A DNA stretch of 64,000 nucleotides from Opeltia flavorubescens (GCA_000442125.1 KE546978.1:1200183-1264182); one strand, 5' to 3'; shown: positions 33,533-48,840, numbered from the stretch's first letter. Numbers and translations: made by a program. The notes: generated from the sequence alone by a model not told the origin.

Positions 33533-35771
33533 AAATAGAATAAAAACTTTTATAAGCGAGACTAAATATTAAATTCAGCCTTTTTTAAAGATTTTTTTAA
33601 AATATTAATATACTTTCTTTAACTTATTATTTAATAGATTATATATTAGTTTATATAATATCTTTTTACCTTTTATTAAATTAATAATATAATTACTAGA
33701 TTTCGATTAAAATAATTTACTCGATTTTATTATAAAAAATATAAATTTAAAAGCTTTAATCTAGTATAAAATTTCTATACTATTAATATTAGCTAAATTC
33801 TTTATTACCGATACTATTAAAGTATATATAATTGAATATATTTTAAAAAATTATTTAAAGATTTATAAATAGTTTATTTATATTCGATTAATTTTAATAG
33901 AAAAATACTACTCTATAATCTATATATTAATAAGCAGGCCAGCTTTATAAATTTTTAAAATATCTAAAATTATATTATATTCATCTAAATCGATAGTATA
34001 AAAAAAAATAATAGAAATTATTTATTTTATATTCTAGCTATTAATATAAATTTATTTAAAATTATAGATTCTATAATAATAATACTATTAATTTTAAAAC
34101 CAGTTTAATATAAAACAACTAGTATTTATTAAAATAAAGCCCTATTCTACTATTTTAGTTTATAAAATATAGTTAATATTTAACTCTATATTTAATAGTA
34201 TAAAAGCCCTTTTAATTTAATCGCCTATATAAAACCAAAATATTATTTTAATTCCTTTTATTACTTTAATTAGATAATATTTAAACGCTAAAACTTTATT
34301 TAAATTTAGTTATTTTTTAAAACCGTATTAAAATTTTTATTAGTATTAGATTTAATACTTTTAGTAGATATTTTTTTTATTAACTTTTTTGTATAAAAAT
34401 AATTAATAGAATAATAATTTTTTTTATAATAATTATAATATTTTATTTAGCTTAAATTCTTTAAATTAATATTTTTACTATTNTTTAATCCTATAAAAAG
34501 CCCGTTATAAAGTTTATAATTATTATATTTTCGTTTATCCCCCGTATAATTACTATAAAGTTTTTTTAAAATCTAACTACCCTAGCTATTTTAGTTCGAA
34601 AAAAAAGGCTTTTTATAAAAAGTACCCGTATTAATACCTTTTATAATACCTTTTATATAAATTACTAAAACTATTTATTTATTTTTTATTTTATTTTTAA
34701 ATATATATTTAAATTAATATACTAGTATTTAAATATCGCGTTTAAATTTTATAATAAAATTTATCGTATATTATTTTTTTAATAACTCCGGCAATTAATT
34801 TTTAAACGTTTTTATTTAATTATAAAACTTTTATAATATTATTATATTTTATTTTAATATATAGTACTTTAATAAAGAATTTAAAAATCGGCTTTTTTTA
34901 TTTAATAAAAAATTAAGCAGTTATTTATAAAAATTAGATTAATTTATATTAATTTTATCTATTTTTATATATTAAATCTATTATATTAAAGAATTATTCT
35001 TTAATAATAGTATAGTAAACCGGATCTTTATTTTATTTATTAGAAATAAATTCTATAATAATTTAAATATTATATCCGCTTATAATATCTATATTTAATA
35101 ACTAATAAAGCTATTTTTTAATAAATAATCCGGTAAAAAAACTAGCTTAATATCTTTTAATCTCGTAATAATAAAAGGTTTAATATTAATAAACGGAATA
35201 ATAAAAATAAATATATTAATAAATATATAAAACTTTTAAAATATTATTTAAATTTATTAATAAATTATTTTAATTTTTTTAAAATAACAAATATATTTAA
35301 TAGCTCTTTCTATTTTATATTTTAAATTTTTAATTTCCCGTTTTATTTACGCGTTTAAGGAGGTATTTAAAAAATCGCTATTATTATAACTACTACTACT
35401 TAAATTAGATAATAAAGAAAATAGAGTCGTATTATATATTAGCTTCTTACTTTTACAATAATAAATACTAAAACCTAACGTTAACTCTATTAAAAGAATA
35501 TTACTATTCCGTTATAATCCCGNGGCGTTATTAGATAGCTCTATAATATATTTATTTTAAAAAATTATTAAATTAATTATATTAAAAAATCCGCCTATTA
35601 AATTTATATATATAGTTTTTAATTAAATATTCGAATTTTAAAAATTAGTAATTATACTATTATTATTATTTCTATTTCTATTATAATTATAAATTCTTTT
35701 AATAGATATTTTTAATAGTAATCCGGGCCTTTAAATATAAAGAAAAAAAATTAAAATTATAATATATTAAA

Positions 35772-36055
35772 TATAATTAAACTAATTTANAAGCGTAAAC
35801 TACTATAAAAAAACTATTTATAATATATATATTTAAATATATTAAAGAATTAACTTTTATTTTTTAATAAAAAATAAAAAGGAATCGCTATATACTTAAA
35901 AATATATTTATTTTATACTAGATAGTAATTATTTAAATAACCCCGTTTAGCTTTTTTAAAAAGCCCGTTGTACTAATAATTTAATATATTATCTCTATTA
36001 TATAATTTTTACCTAGGGTTAAAATACTAACTGCTTTTATAGTTTAATAATAATA
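35772..36055 (-). repeat. LTR (right copy) of the gypsy-like relic
   Basis: Gapless partner of 26,826-27,109; its first bases TATAATTAAAC differ from the left copy TGTAATTAAAC by a G-to-A change at the conserved TG end. Being on the right, it is the 5' LTR if the RT orientation is correct. Confidence 0.85.
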
Positions 36056-36641
36056 TATATATTAATATTATAATTTAAATAATTATAAATTAAATTAAAA
36101 TAATTTTAAAATATTATTTAAAATACCGCGAATTATAATTTTAATATAAATAATATTTTAAATATTTATTATTACTTTAAAATTATTAATTTTTTAAAAT
36201 TTATCGATTATTATTTAATTAACTTTTTAAAATTTTAATTTAATTATATTTTTTTTTATATTAAATATTTTTTGAATAAAAAATACTTTAATAATAATAT
36301 TATTATTATTTATTTTATTAATAGAATTAAATTATTTTTTAATAAACGGTTAAAATTTTTATAAAAAAAATAGCGGAAAATATTATAAAAAACGCTATAA
36401 AGAATATTTTAAAAAATATTCTAGTAAAAAAATTAAAAGAAACTATTATTACTAATATTACTACTATAGCAAAAATTGTAAAAAAATAGAATACTAATAA
36501 TATATAGGCTATAAAAGCGAAAAAAAAAAAAAAAAAATAATAAAAAATATAATAATAATATTTTTAAAAATATTAAAACTTTAAATAATTTATATATTTT
36601 ATTTATTTTATTATAATTTTATTAATTTTTATTTATATAAT

Positions 36642-36649
36642 ATCCTATT
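36642..36649. repeat. 8-bp target site duplication, left
   Basis: ATCCTATT directly outside the left TIR, identical to 48,833-48,840. Confidence 0.9.
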
Positions 36650-36660
36650 TAGACTGGTCA
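36650..36660 (+). repeat. hAT left terminal inverted repeat
   Basis: TAGACTGGTCA, followed by tandem GTCGA copies (36,661-36,681). Inverse of the right end at 48,822-48,832 except for one RIP-type base. Confidence 0.88.
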
Positions 36661-39600
36661 GGTCGAGTCGAGTCGAGTCGAGTTGAACCCGGGTTTTTAG
36701 CTTAATAGTCGGTTCCGAATTAAATTATTAATAAGTTAAATTAAATCCGAATCGGGTTATTAGTAAGTTAAATTAGTTCTAAATCCTAATTTTTAAATTA
36801 AAAGTCGAGTTAGATTATAAAATTTAGACCGATAACCCGACTTAATAACTCGACTTAATCTAACTTTTCTATAGGCTATATTAGTAAAAGTTTAAGCTTT
36901 AGGATTTAAATAAACTTTTTATTCTATTATTATTATTAGATTATATTATTTTTAATTTTAGTTTAATTATATCTACTAATAGATAAAGCTTTAATAAAAA
37001 AAATTAAATAGTTTAGACTTTAAATAAATTTTATTATTAATATTAGAAGGAAATATATTTATTTCCTTTATCTATAATTATAATAAATATATAATATCGT
37101 TAAATAATAATAAACTCTAAATACCTAAACTCTCTACTTAATTTAAATATATATTATATTTAATTAATAATAATACCGAGCCGATTTATAAAATCTTTAA
37201 TAAATTATATATTTTTATTTTAAATAATTACGCGTTTCGCGTATATTATAGTAAATTAGATATCTATTATATATTAGAATTATAATACTAATAATATATA
37301 AAAATAATATATTTATTTTTAAAAAATACTATTATATAGGCTTTTATAGCTTTATATAATATATTTAGTATATTTAATTAAATATAATTAATTATAGGAT
37401 TTTTATAATTATTAACTCTATAATTTTATATATTAAAAAGTAATTTCCGTATTAAACGGCTAAATAATACCTTTAAAAATAATAGTTTAATAGTTTTTTA
37501 ATATTAATAAATTTTCTATAAAATAATAGTACCCGATTTAAAATAATACTATTATAAATATTAGTTTACTTTATTATATAAATAAAATATTACTATTCTA
37601 TATTATTTTATTAATTTTTTTTTAACCGACTTTTCCGCTATAATAAATCCCTTTTTTATAATCGATTTTTACGCCGCGAATAACTATTCCTCTACTATAT
37701 TTTTTATTTTATATATTCCTTTTACTCTAAATATCTATAGTTTAAAACGGTCTAAAACGGTTTTTTTTTTTAATATATTAACTTTACCGATTAGAAGAAT
37801 TTCTATTATTAGATAAATCTATATCTAATAAACTTTTATAATTTAAAATCCGACTATTATTTTATAATATATAGTTTAGAGTATTTTTAAAAATATAACT
37901 ACTTTCGCGNGAATATAAAAGAAATAGCTTTTTATTATTTAATAAATAATTATCTTTTTATAAATTTAGATAAACTAGTAAATTACTATTTTTAATTATA
38001 TATATTTTATTATTCGGATCTATTTAAAATTAATAGATAATAATATTTTAAATATATTACTATAATATATTACCGGTATATTTCTCCTATATTTTAATAC
38101 CTAGTAATTATATAAACGCGTTCTCTATCGTTATTAATAAAAACACGCGGTAATTTAACTAGTAAATAGGATAAAAAAATAATTAATAAAGATAAATATA
38201 ATAAATATAAAGCGTATAAATACTTTAATTAAATAAAAATATATTAAAGCTATTAAATAGTATAATTCTATAGTATATAGAATAAAAAAAGTACTAGAGT
38301 TAATTAATTAATTAAAGTAGGGTTTTATAATTAAACTCTAGCCTTTAATAAATAATTTTAAATTATATTTAAAATCTTTACTTTAATATTAAATTATATA
38401 TATTATTATATATAAAATTCTATTCTATTATACTTAACTATATTCTATTATATATTACTATATCTCGTTTTATTAATCTATTATTAATATGTAGTATATA
38501 ATAATTTAATAATATAATACCGAAAAAAAAGGAATTATATATATAAGCGAATATAGACTTTTAGGCCCGATTTAAAATAGTATAAAAGTTTAAAAAAACT
38601 ATTACCTATTAAGTAATTAATAAAAAAAAAAAGAAAATATTTAAATAGAATCGCCGGGTTTAAAAGAATAATTCTCGAATTATAAATAATCTATATAATA
38701 ATATATTAAAATAATATAATTTATATTTTTATTAACTACTTTTAAATATTATATTATAAAATAAAACGGCGTAAATTATAAAATTAAAAGAAAATAGCTC
38801 GAGCGAAAAAAATAATATTATTAATTAAAAAAAAGTCTATTATAATAGTACTAATTTTACTAATAATATAATCTAATAATATAATAAGTATAGCCGCTAA
38901 TTTTAAATAGTATAAAATATCTAGAATAGTAGAAAACGCGTCGGTAATAATATTAAAATATATAATACCGATAGTCTAGCGTATTATATAGTATATTATT
39001 TATAAAATAGGACTTAATAAATTAAAGCTTACCGATATTTAAAATCTAAAAAAAAAATAAAATAAATTTATAAAAAAATTTAGAACCGCTATAAATATAA
39101 AAAATAAAGAAATCCTTTTATTATACGCTAGCGATAATAATAGAATAATTAAAGAAGTCGACGAGGAAACGGAAAAAATTATTAAAAGGTATATTATATA
39201 AGGAAATACGGAACCTTTAAAGAGTAATTTATATAGTAAAAATAGTAATAAATAAAATAATTTAAAAATCTAGAATATATTACCTTTAAATATTATTCTA
39301 ATATTTTTACTATTCGGTTTTTAATTTTATAGATTATTATTATTAAATAATTTAAAAGCCTTTAAAATCCGAATAAATTTTATAAATATTATAGTTTTTT
39401 TTTATAAAAAAAGACTAGCGGGGTCTAGAAAAAAAACCTAATTTATTATAAATTTAAAAGCTTTAAATAACCTTTAATTTTTTTTTAATAATAAAATATA
39501 AAAATAAAATAAAATAATTAAATTTTTTTTATTATAAAAAACGCGCGATTTAAACCTTCCTTTTTATTTAAATTAAAAACTTATTTAATATTATTTATCC

Positions 39601-42528
39601 GATATTTTACTAAAATTAGAGTATATTTATTTAAATAATATATTAAAATTTATTATAATTCTAAAAATAAATTTTATATCTCTCCTTTAAATAATTATCC
39701 GCTTTTTATAAATTACTGCTAATTAAACGTCTAAAAAAACTTTAATATCTTAACTTTAATAATATATAAAGGTAATATATTTACTATAAAATAAATTATA
39801 TATATATATTTTAATAGCCTTTTATAATATAGTTAATATTATAAATTAAATCTATTTATTTTTATTTAAATAATCTACTATTAATTTTTATATTAATCGC
39901 GCGAACGGAACTTTAAAAATAATAAAATTAGTCGACTTTTAATAGCGAATGATTTTATAAAACGCCGCTTTCCCTAGTTTAATTAAATATTTTACTTAAA
40001 TATTATTAAATATACTATACTCGAATATATTATTTAAATATATTACTTTAATAATTTTATTTATATTATAATTATCTAGTATATTATTTTCTCTATATAT
40101 AGTTTTTTTAATAACTACTTCGACGGATTAATATTAAAATTGTTAATAATATACTTATAAAGTATATTATCTTTAATAGTTAGTACTATATTTTATTTAT
40201 ACTAGATTATAAAAATACTAGGCGTTAAAGTAATTATCGAAAATAAAACGATTTTATAAATAATAATTTATTTAAGACTTTACAAGTAAATTAACCTATA
40301 TAAAATTAGTTTATAATAGAGTTATTTTTTATTTTATTACTATTATTAGTATTATTAATCTATTTTAAATACTTACTACTCGGGCGCTAATATAACTCTA
40401 TTATAAATACCGATTATTATATTAGAAATAGATAAACTATAGTTAATAAAATCTATTAAATACGCGAGAAAATAGTATAAAACTAGGTATAATATCTATA
40501 AAAGGTTTTTACTCGACGTTTAAATATAATATAATACCGTAATATAATTACGTAGTATTAACTAATAAAAATTATTAGTAAATCTAGAAGTATTAAAAAA
40601 GAATAAACGCTAAAAAATAAATAAAAATTAAAAATATTAAAGGCTTTATAATAATATATTTAGATAATATAGACTTATTATATATTAATAATTTTTTAAT
40701 TTTATACCTCGAATTAATTTTATAAATAAGAATAATTACAGAATATAAAAATCGATAGTAAATATTCGACTTTATAGATATAAATCCTATAGCTATAATA
40801 TAACGAAAACTATATATACTAATTATTTTTATATAAACTAAAAAGTTAATTATAAACCTAATTATCTAGTAAACTCTATATTATATAAAAGGTAGTAACT
40901 CGATACCCGATTCGGACGAAGCTTACTATTAATAGAAAAATAAAATAAAAAAATTATATTATAGCGGGGATAGTATTAAAATAATTATTCTAAACCGTTT
41001 TACTATTATTTATAATAAAAGATTAATTATAATTAATAATAAAACGGGTAAAATATATCTATATATATAAAATAATTATTTAAATATATACTTCGCTATA
41101 AAAATTCCCTATATCGAAAACTTTAAAGGTAATAATAAATAGAATATACTATTAAATAGTATTACTATAGTTATATTACTTTATTATATTATTTATAGAA
41201 AGTATCTGTATTTATTAGAAGGATTTTAATTTTTATCTTTTTATTATATATTTATAGCTTTTAATCTATAGAAATTTTATAGATAATAAAATAATAATAT
41301 ATAGTTAAATAATTTTAAATAGTAAATTTAATATTTTTAAAATTATTATATATAAAATTTATTATATAAATAAGGTTTTAAATAATTACGGCCTTAATAT
41401 ACGAAATTAAAATATTATAACTATTTATTATTTTTTAACTTTAATACTACTATTATTAACCTTCTATTATATTATTATTATATAGAGAATTTAATATCTA
41501 GAAATATACTATATAATATACAATATATTATTATTTAAATTATAGCGCTAATTAAAAGTAATATATTAAAGTTATATATTTTAATAAATAGAACGTTTAT
41601 AGATTTTAATATTTCGAAAATACTTTAATTATAGAAGGAAATTCTTTTTTAGCGCGAAATTTAGCTAAAATAATATTATTAAAGTAGGTATAATATTTAA
41701 TTAAATTTATTATATTAAATTAATATTCTATTAATTTAAATATTACTTTTATTTTAAATTCGATATAATCGCCCTTTAAAAAATCCGCTATTTATAATAT
41801 ATAATAAAGCTTTTTATCTTTAAAGTAATCTTTATATAATTTATTAGAAAGATTATTCTAGACTATCGTCCTAATATAGGGCTTTATATCTAGTTATAGG
41901 CTTTATATATACTTTAAAAAGCGATAAAAGCCTATATTATCGCTTTTTTTAATAATAAATATATTACCGTTTTATATTATTAAGGCGGAGTTACTAATTA
42001 TTAATAGATATCGAGCTTACAGCTATCTATACTAAGTGTATTACTATCTAGAAAAAAGACGCGGAGTTTATTTTTTCGTTTATATATAATCTAGGTTGTT
42101 TTAATAAATAATTATTCGGGTATTAATTATTATAGGATTAGCTAAAGGTTTAATAAAGATGGAAAAGGATTTTTAATTATTATTAAAGATAATTTAATAA
42201 AAAAACTATATTTATAAACAGCTATAAACGATTTAAATATTGTACTAGTAATATTTCAAAAATAAAAATTTTAAAAAAGCGATAAATAATAGTAGATATT
42301 AAAATATATTTATAATAACTAGAATTATTAATATTATATTATATTATTTAATTATATAGTCTAGAATTATTAATTAAATTAATTAAAAATTATATTTATT
42401 AAAATAATAAGTATTAATATTTAAATCGACCCTTTAATAGATAATATATAAAGATAATATATTATTTATATCTATTATATTTATAAAACTATTTTTTTTT
42501 TATACTATTTTTTTGCTTTTTATTATTT

Positions 42529-42590
42529 TTTTTTTTACTAGTCTCCTCTTTTTTACTAGTCTTCTTTTTTTTATTAGTTTTTTTACTACC
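42529..42590. repeat. Short tandem repeat, TTTTTTACTAGTCT-type units
   Basis: Three or four units of a T-run followed by ACTAGTCTCC/ACTAGTCTTC/ATTAGT. It is inside the hAT-bounded region and has no evident function. Confidence 0.55.
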
Positions 42591-45500
42591 CGTTTTCTTT
42601 TAATTTTTATTTTTTTTAATAAATACTATATTATTCTTCTCTATATAAGTTTTTAAAACTTTACTCGTTTTTTTATCGATTTCTTTTAATAATCTTCCTA
42701 GATTTTATTTATAATAAAACGATTTAATTTTCCTATTAATAATATTTATAAAACTTTTAATTACGTTTTTAAATATTTTTAACTTATTTATAGGGTTTTC
42801 CGAGCTTGTTTTTTAAAATTCCGCGGTACTAGTATAATAAATAATCCGTTAGGCGATAATATTAATAATAGAAGTTATATATTTTAAAATTTTAGGTAAA
42901 TCCGATTATTTAAATATAAACTAGATAAGTATTAGATTTAAAGAAAATAATTATTATATATTATATTTTTTATATATATTACCTCTTTTAAGATTTTTTT
43001 TAAAGGTAATTGTAATAATATTTATTTTTTTATTTTTTTTTACTAATATTTTAACTTTTAACTTTTATTTAAATATTAACGCTAGATAATAATTAATAAA
43101 GCTAGTAGTTATATTATCTAGATATATTATTATATTTACTATTCGCTATCCTTTTATTTTTTACTTTTATTCGAATTAATATTTCTAGTATTTTTTTATC
43201 CGTAAACTACTTCTATTTATTTATTTTTTTTAATTTTTTAAACCTTTTAAATATTATTATATAATCGGCTTTTTATTATATATAAAATTTAATTTTATTT
43301 TTATTTTATTTTAACCCTCGCCTTCTACTAATTATAGTTTTTAGGTTAATAAAATATAGTTTTAGTTTTATAAAAAAGGCTATTATAATAAAAAAAATTA
43401 AGTAAAACCTTTTATATAATAGTAAAAATTTAATCGAAATAATAAATTTAATTAATAAAATAAGTTTATCCGTAAAATATTAATCCGGCTAGCTTTATAG
43501 AATTAAAGGCTTTTAGTATTAAAGCGCTTACTTTAATAATCGAAGCCGAGGGTATATTAAACACGCGATTAATTTCTAGATATTTAATAAATAGTCTTAT
43601 TATTAAATATTTTAAATAAATTCTATTAATTATTACTATAATTAATATAAATAATATAATATATAATTTATAAATTATAAAATTTAAATTTTATTTTTAT
43701 ATAAAAAATTATTATATTATATTAATTTAGTAAATTTTATTAATATTTTCTATAATTTAATAGTTATAATTCTCGGGTATTTCTATTATATTCTAGAAAT
43801 TCTAGATTCGAATTCTAATAAGAGTCTAGCGTATTTATATTTAAAATCCGACGGCGAAAATAAGATATAATTTTTTAGAATATTTTAATTTTAGCCGAAA
43901 TTATTTAAAAGAAACTTAATACTAAAATTATAATATATAAAAAAAATAAATTAGTTTTTATTAAAATTATAATTTTAAATAGTTAAATAATATATATTAA
44001 TAATATATTTATAACTTTTATATTCTTTTTAAATAATATATTATAGTAATATATATTAAATATACTAGCTAAAAGAATATAATTACTAAAATTTTTATTA
44101 TACTATTTTTATATTTATATTCTGAATATATTAGCTTCGGCGGAATAATATAATATATAGATTATTAGAACTCGGCCGCTGATATTATCTTATTTTTTAA
44201 TATTTAAATAATCGTTAATAAATAAATAAATTAAAAGTTTAATCTAATTTAATTTATTTAAAATATTTAATATATTTATTTTATTCTTTTATTAAATAAA
44301 ATTTAATTTTATATCTTTTAAAACGGTTTTATAAATATTTGTATAATATATAATACGCTTTATAATTAAAATTATAATCCCGGTTATTTAAATTTATAAA
44401 AGATTAAAGCCGTTTAATCTAGCGATTTTATATTATTTACTCGATTTATCTATTAATAATAAAAAGATTTTAATACTTATTTAATAAAATTATTTAAAAC
44501 TTTAATTATTTTTTTTATATAATTAATAAAAAGATTAATAAATAATATTTAAAGGGAATTAATAGTTTATACTACTATTAGTTATAATATAAAGATAATA
44601 TCTATAATATAATCTTTTATAACTGTTTTTTACCGTAATAAACTCTTATAAATAAACGCTAAAAATCTATTTAGTATAATAAGTAATTATATTATTTAAA
44701 TATATTATTATATATTTTTTAAATAATTCTACTTTTTTCGATTTAAAACCGAGTTAATTTTTTTAATAAACGCGGCTTTATAAAGTTTTCCTATTAATTT
44801 ATAATTTTAAAAATAGCGATAATACGAAATTTATCCTAGTAATTAGCTATAATTTATATATAAAAGTCTATATAGTTATTATATTACTAGTTGCCCCGCG
44901 AACGGGAATGTATCGATTATAGAGTTATATATAAATTCTTAAATTCTAGACCTATATTTCTTAAAATAAAAAAATAATAGAATAATAATATTATAAAAGA
45001 CTATATATATTAAACGAATTATTAATAGAATTTAAATTAATACCGTCGAAACTAAATTCTAAAACGGTTTAAACTACCCGTAAAACCGTATATAAAGTTT
45101 ATAATTTATTATTTCCTTTTAATTTAATTATTTTTATAACTATTATTTATAATAGCTAATAATAGCGTTTATTATAAAAAATAATATATAAAACCTAAAT
45201 ACCCTATAAATTTAATACGCTAATAACGCTTTAATAACCCGATTTTTAAACTCTTTTTCTAAAGATTTTAAACTATTAAATATAGAAAAAGTAATATAGA
45301 AAAGTAATATATTAAAGTACAAAGTACTAATATTTTATTAGATAAAACGCCGAGTTAAATTAAAACGCGTAGCTTTAAAAGAAATTTATCGATATTAGAA
45401 ATCTATAGAGAATTTAATATTTAAAATACTATTCGATTGTTTTATTTAAAAGTTTATACTAAAAATATAACCTTTTAAAAAAAAAATAGTAATTAAAATT

Positions 45501-46439
45501 TAAATTTTAGCTTTACTAACGTTTTAAAAGAGTACCGAAGTTTATATAATATTAATATTTAAATATAAATATATTACCTATATATATTACTAGTAATATA
45601 GAGCTAAAAATAAATAGTTATTAATCTAGTAGCTATCTATATTAAGCGGGTTATAATATAGTAGAAGGATATAATATTTATTTTATACTTAGTAAAACGG
45701 ATTAAATAACTATTTTAATCGAGGAAAAAGAAATAAAATAAAAAAAAAGAAAATATAAAATCTATATTTTAAAATTTAAAAAATAATATTATATTATTTC
45801 TTTATAAAATATTTTAAAGAGATATAGAAAAATTAATTATTATAGCCTATTAACTAGCGTATTTTAATAATAATATCTTCTAGTTTAATATTATAAAAAG
45901 GATTTTTATATAATTTATCTATTTTTTTTTATCGATAAATTAAATTCTATAATTCGTTAATCGCCTTTTTTAATTCTAGATTTATAATATAATTATTATA
46001 TTTTATTATTATAATCTACTTTATATATAATAGATTTAATTAAATCTAGTTTTATTAATAGATTTTTCTTATAAGATTAAATACCTATTTAATTCTAATA
46101 AAGAATATTAAATAAAAAAAAATATTTTAAACTATTTAAGCTAATCTAGAAAAATTAAAAGTATTATTTCTCTAAAATTACTAGTCTAGCGTATATTTAA
46201 TAACGTCTATATTAAAATATTATTCTATTTCTATACGGTTCCCTTAAATACGTGCGAGTAGTTAAAAAATACTAGTTAAAGTTAATATAAATAGCTATAT
46301 AAAATTAATAGAATATAGATATATTATTTATATATATTATTTATTAAACTTTTATAGATTAATTATCTTATATTAGAATATTAAAAGAGTTGTTATAATT
46401 TTTATTAAAATATTCTAGAAATTCTTTTTAATAATAATT

Positions 46440-46575
46440 TATAAAATTTTATCGGCCGGGTTTAAATACTTTTTTAATATTTTAATTATAATATAAATTT
46501 AATTTTATTATTAAATCTAAAATATTTACTAAATTATATATTAATCCGCCTTTTTTTTTCGTATATAAATAATAC
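46440..46575 (-). pseudogene. Possible reverse transcriptase relic nested inside the hAT element
   Basis: The minus-strand frame reads IRKKKGGL, then NLVNILDL and further on VFKPGR. The KKxGGL start resembles the RT fingers of Ty3-type elements, but the match is weak and interrupted by stops. Confidence 0.35.
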
Positions 46576-48821
46576 TTCTTAAATTTCTAGATCGCTATTT
46601 AATAAGCTTCTATTATAATAGCTTTTATAAAATAATATAATATCTCGAGAGCTTTTTTAACTATTTTAAAATAATTATATATTTTAGTAAAAACGCGGAA
46701 CGCTAAATAGATACTCGTATTAATAGTCCGTAAAATAGCAAGCGTGAAATTATAAAAAGGATAAAATATAATATTAAAAAATAAAAAAAATTACTAATTA
46801 TTAATATTAAAACGGATTTTATTAAATTTATTATCCGAACCTTTTTACTTATTAATATAAATAATAAAAATTTTATATAATTAATATATTCGGCGGATTA
46901 TTAAATATATCGAGTTCTATTAAATATAAATATTTTAAAATAGACCTTTTAATTTATAATTTAGATTTTTTTTTAATTAAAATTTTTTAAAATATAATTT
47001 ATATTAAAAAAATATATTTATATAAATAGTAAACGCGTAAATTTAAACTATTATTAATAATTTAACTTTTTTTAATATATTATTTTATTATATTACCTTT
47101 TTAATTATATTTAATAATTTTATACTAAAATTACTAAAATATTTATTCTTTAAATTTTAGTTTAAAGTATTATTTATTATTTAAAATTCGATTGTTATAA
47201 TAAAATCCTAAACTATAAAATTAATAATATAGGCTAAATATAATAAAAAGTTCTCGGCTTTTTCCTATTTTTAATTAAATTAGGAAAGTTTACCTTTTAA
47301 TTCTACTTTTAAAGTATTATTAAAACTTATATTATCGGTAATAATATTAAAAAGTTTTTACCTAATATTATAGTAATTAAAAAAGGTTAATACTTTATTA
47401 TATTATATTTTACTAGAATAATTAGTATTTAATAATATAAATCTAAATAACCGTTTTTAAAACTAATATTAGTTATTAATTTAGTATACTAGTATTTTTA
47501 GATATAAAATCCTTTAAAGGCTGGACTAAATATCTATTATAAAGGAAACTTAATCTATATTATATAGCTTATTATAAATCTTTTTATAAATACTAGTATA
47601 ATCCTTTTTAATCTAATTAGTTAAAATTATTCGATTAGCGAGCTATATATTAAAACGGAGTATTTAAAAGAGATTTCGGAAAGTAAAATTATCGATAATT
47701 TATAAAAAGAGGTTGAGTTATATAAAAGTTTTATATAATTAACGGTTCTAAATCTTTTAATCGAAATCCCCGCTATTATTTATATAACTTTTCTTTTAGA
47801 ATAATATATTAATAATATATTACTTTTAAATATTATTTAATATATTTATATATTTAAAATTCGCTTTAATATTTAACTAAAAATATAGTCGTTTATATCT
47901 CTAATAAAAAATAGAAATTAAATATTTATTTATAATTNANNTANTCGATAAATTAAAAATAATAAAATAATTAAAATTTTTAAAATAATTTTTATAAATA
48001 ATTATAGATCTATTATTAAAAACCGAAGTAGTTTATTTAAATTTAGACTAGAATTTCGAATAATTTTTACCTAAATTATCTCCTTTTTATATCTATAAAG
48101 GATATATTAATTTATTAGAAGTATTTTTAATTTAAATTATTATAGGAGTAATTAATTATTAAATTTTAAAAGTTTTATAAATACTATTACTTTATTAAAT
48201 ATATTCGCTCTTAGTTCGGAAAATTAAAGTTAGGTATTAGAATTAAATTTCTTTTATTTTTATTTAAATTTACTTTCGTTTCTCTCGAAATAAATATATT
48301 AGCGTAATAAATATATTAGTATCTCGATTTAAAAACTAATTTGTAAATTAGTTTAAATAAATATTATTAATTAGCGAATTTAATATTAATTCCTTATTAA
48401 ATTTATTTATATTATTTCTTTTATAGAAAAAATCCGGTTAATTCTATAGTAATAGATTAATAGTACTATTATTAGATATAATTCTATTTTAATATAGTAA
48501 TAATATAATAAAATAATATAATAGGATAATATAAAGGTAATAATTATAATTATTAATACGATTTTAATTATAATAAAAAAAACTAGTATTATAGGACTTA
48601 TATTATAGATTATATTACTAAATTTAAACGAGCTTTTAATAGGTTTATCGGGTTTAATCTAATCCGAAACTAATTTATTAAAAATTTAACTTAATTAGAA
48701 TTCGACCCGTTAAAAACTCGACCCGATTAAAATTTAACCCGATTTAAATCGGGTTTTATAAATTTTTAATCCGATTTAAATCGGTTCCGGATCTAGATTT
48801 TATTTAGAAAACCCGGCCGAC

Positions 48822-48832
48822 TGACTAGTCTA
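48822..48832 (-). repeat. hAT right terminal inverted repeat
   Basis: TGACTAGTCTA, reverse complement TAGACTAGTCA, differing from the left end by one G/A base. Confidence 0.88.
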
Positions 48833-48840
48833 ATCCTATT
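48833..48840. repeat. 8-bp target site duplication, right
   Basis: ATCCTATT directly outside the right TIR, identical to the left copy at 36,642-36,649 and not mutated. Confidence 0.9.

Larger units (their letters stand above)
26826..36055 (-). mobile_element. Ty3/gypsy-like LTR retrotransposon relic, RIP-degraded
   Basis: Two direct repeats of about 284 bp with a constant offset of 8,946 bp and no gaps flank a 9.2-kb unit. An internal stretch on the minus strand keeps the outline of a Ty3/gypsy reverse transcriptase. Orientation is therefore minus, with the 5' LTR on the right. The coding capacity is destroyed by stops and missense changes of the C-to-T and G-to-A kind. The target duplication could not be fixed because the outer LTR ends are themselves mutated. 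Confidence 0.85.
36650..48832. mobile_element. hAT-type DNA transposon with nested insertions, RIP-degraded
   Basis: The ends are TAGACTGGTCA (36,650-36,660) and TGACTAGTCTA (48,822-48,832), inverted with one G/A difference. They are bordered by a perfect 8-bp duplication, the length typical of hAT. Both subterminal zones (about 36,650-36,860 and 48,620-48,832) have short C/G-rich motifs such as GTCGAG tandem copies, CCGAATCGGG and CCCGATTTAAATCGGG, also typical of hAT ends. At 12.2 kb it is far longer than an ordinary hAT, so other elements have probably inserted inside; an RT-like relic lies at about 46.5 kb. I could not find the transposase frame. Confidence 0.82.
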
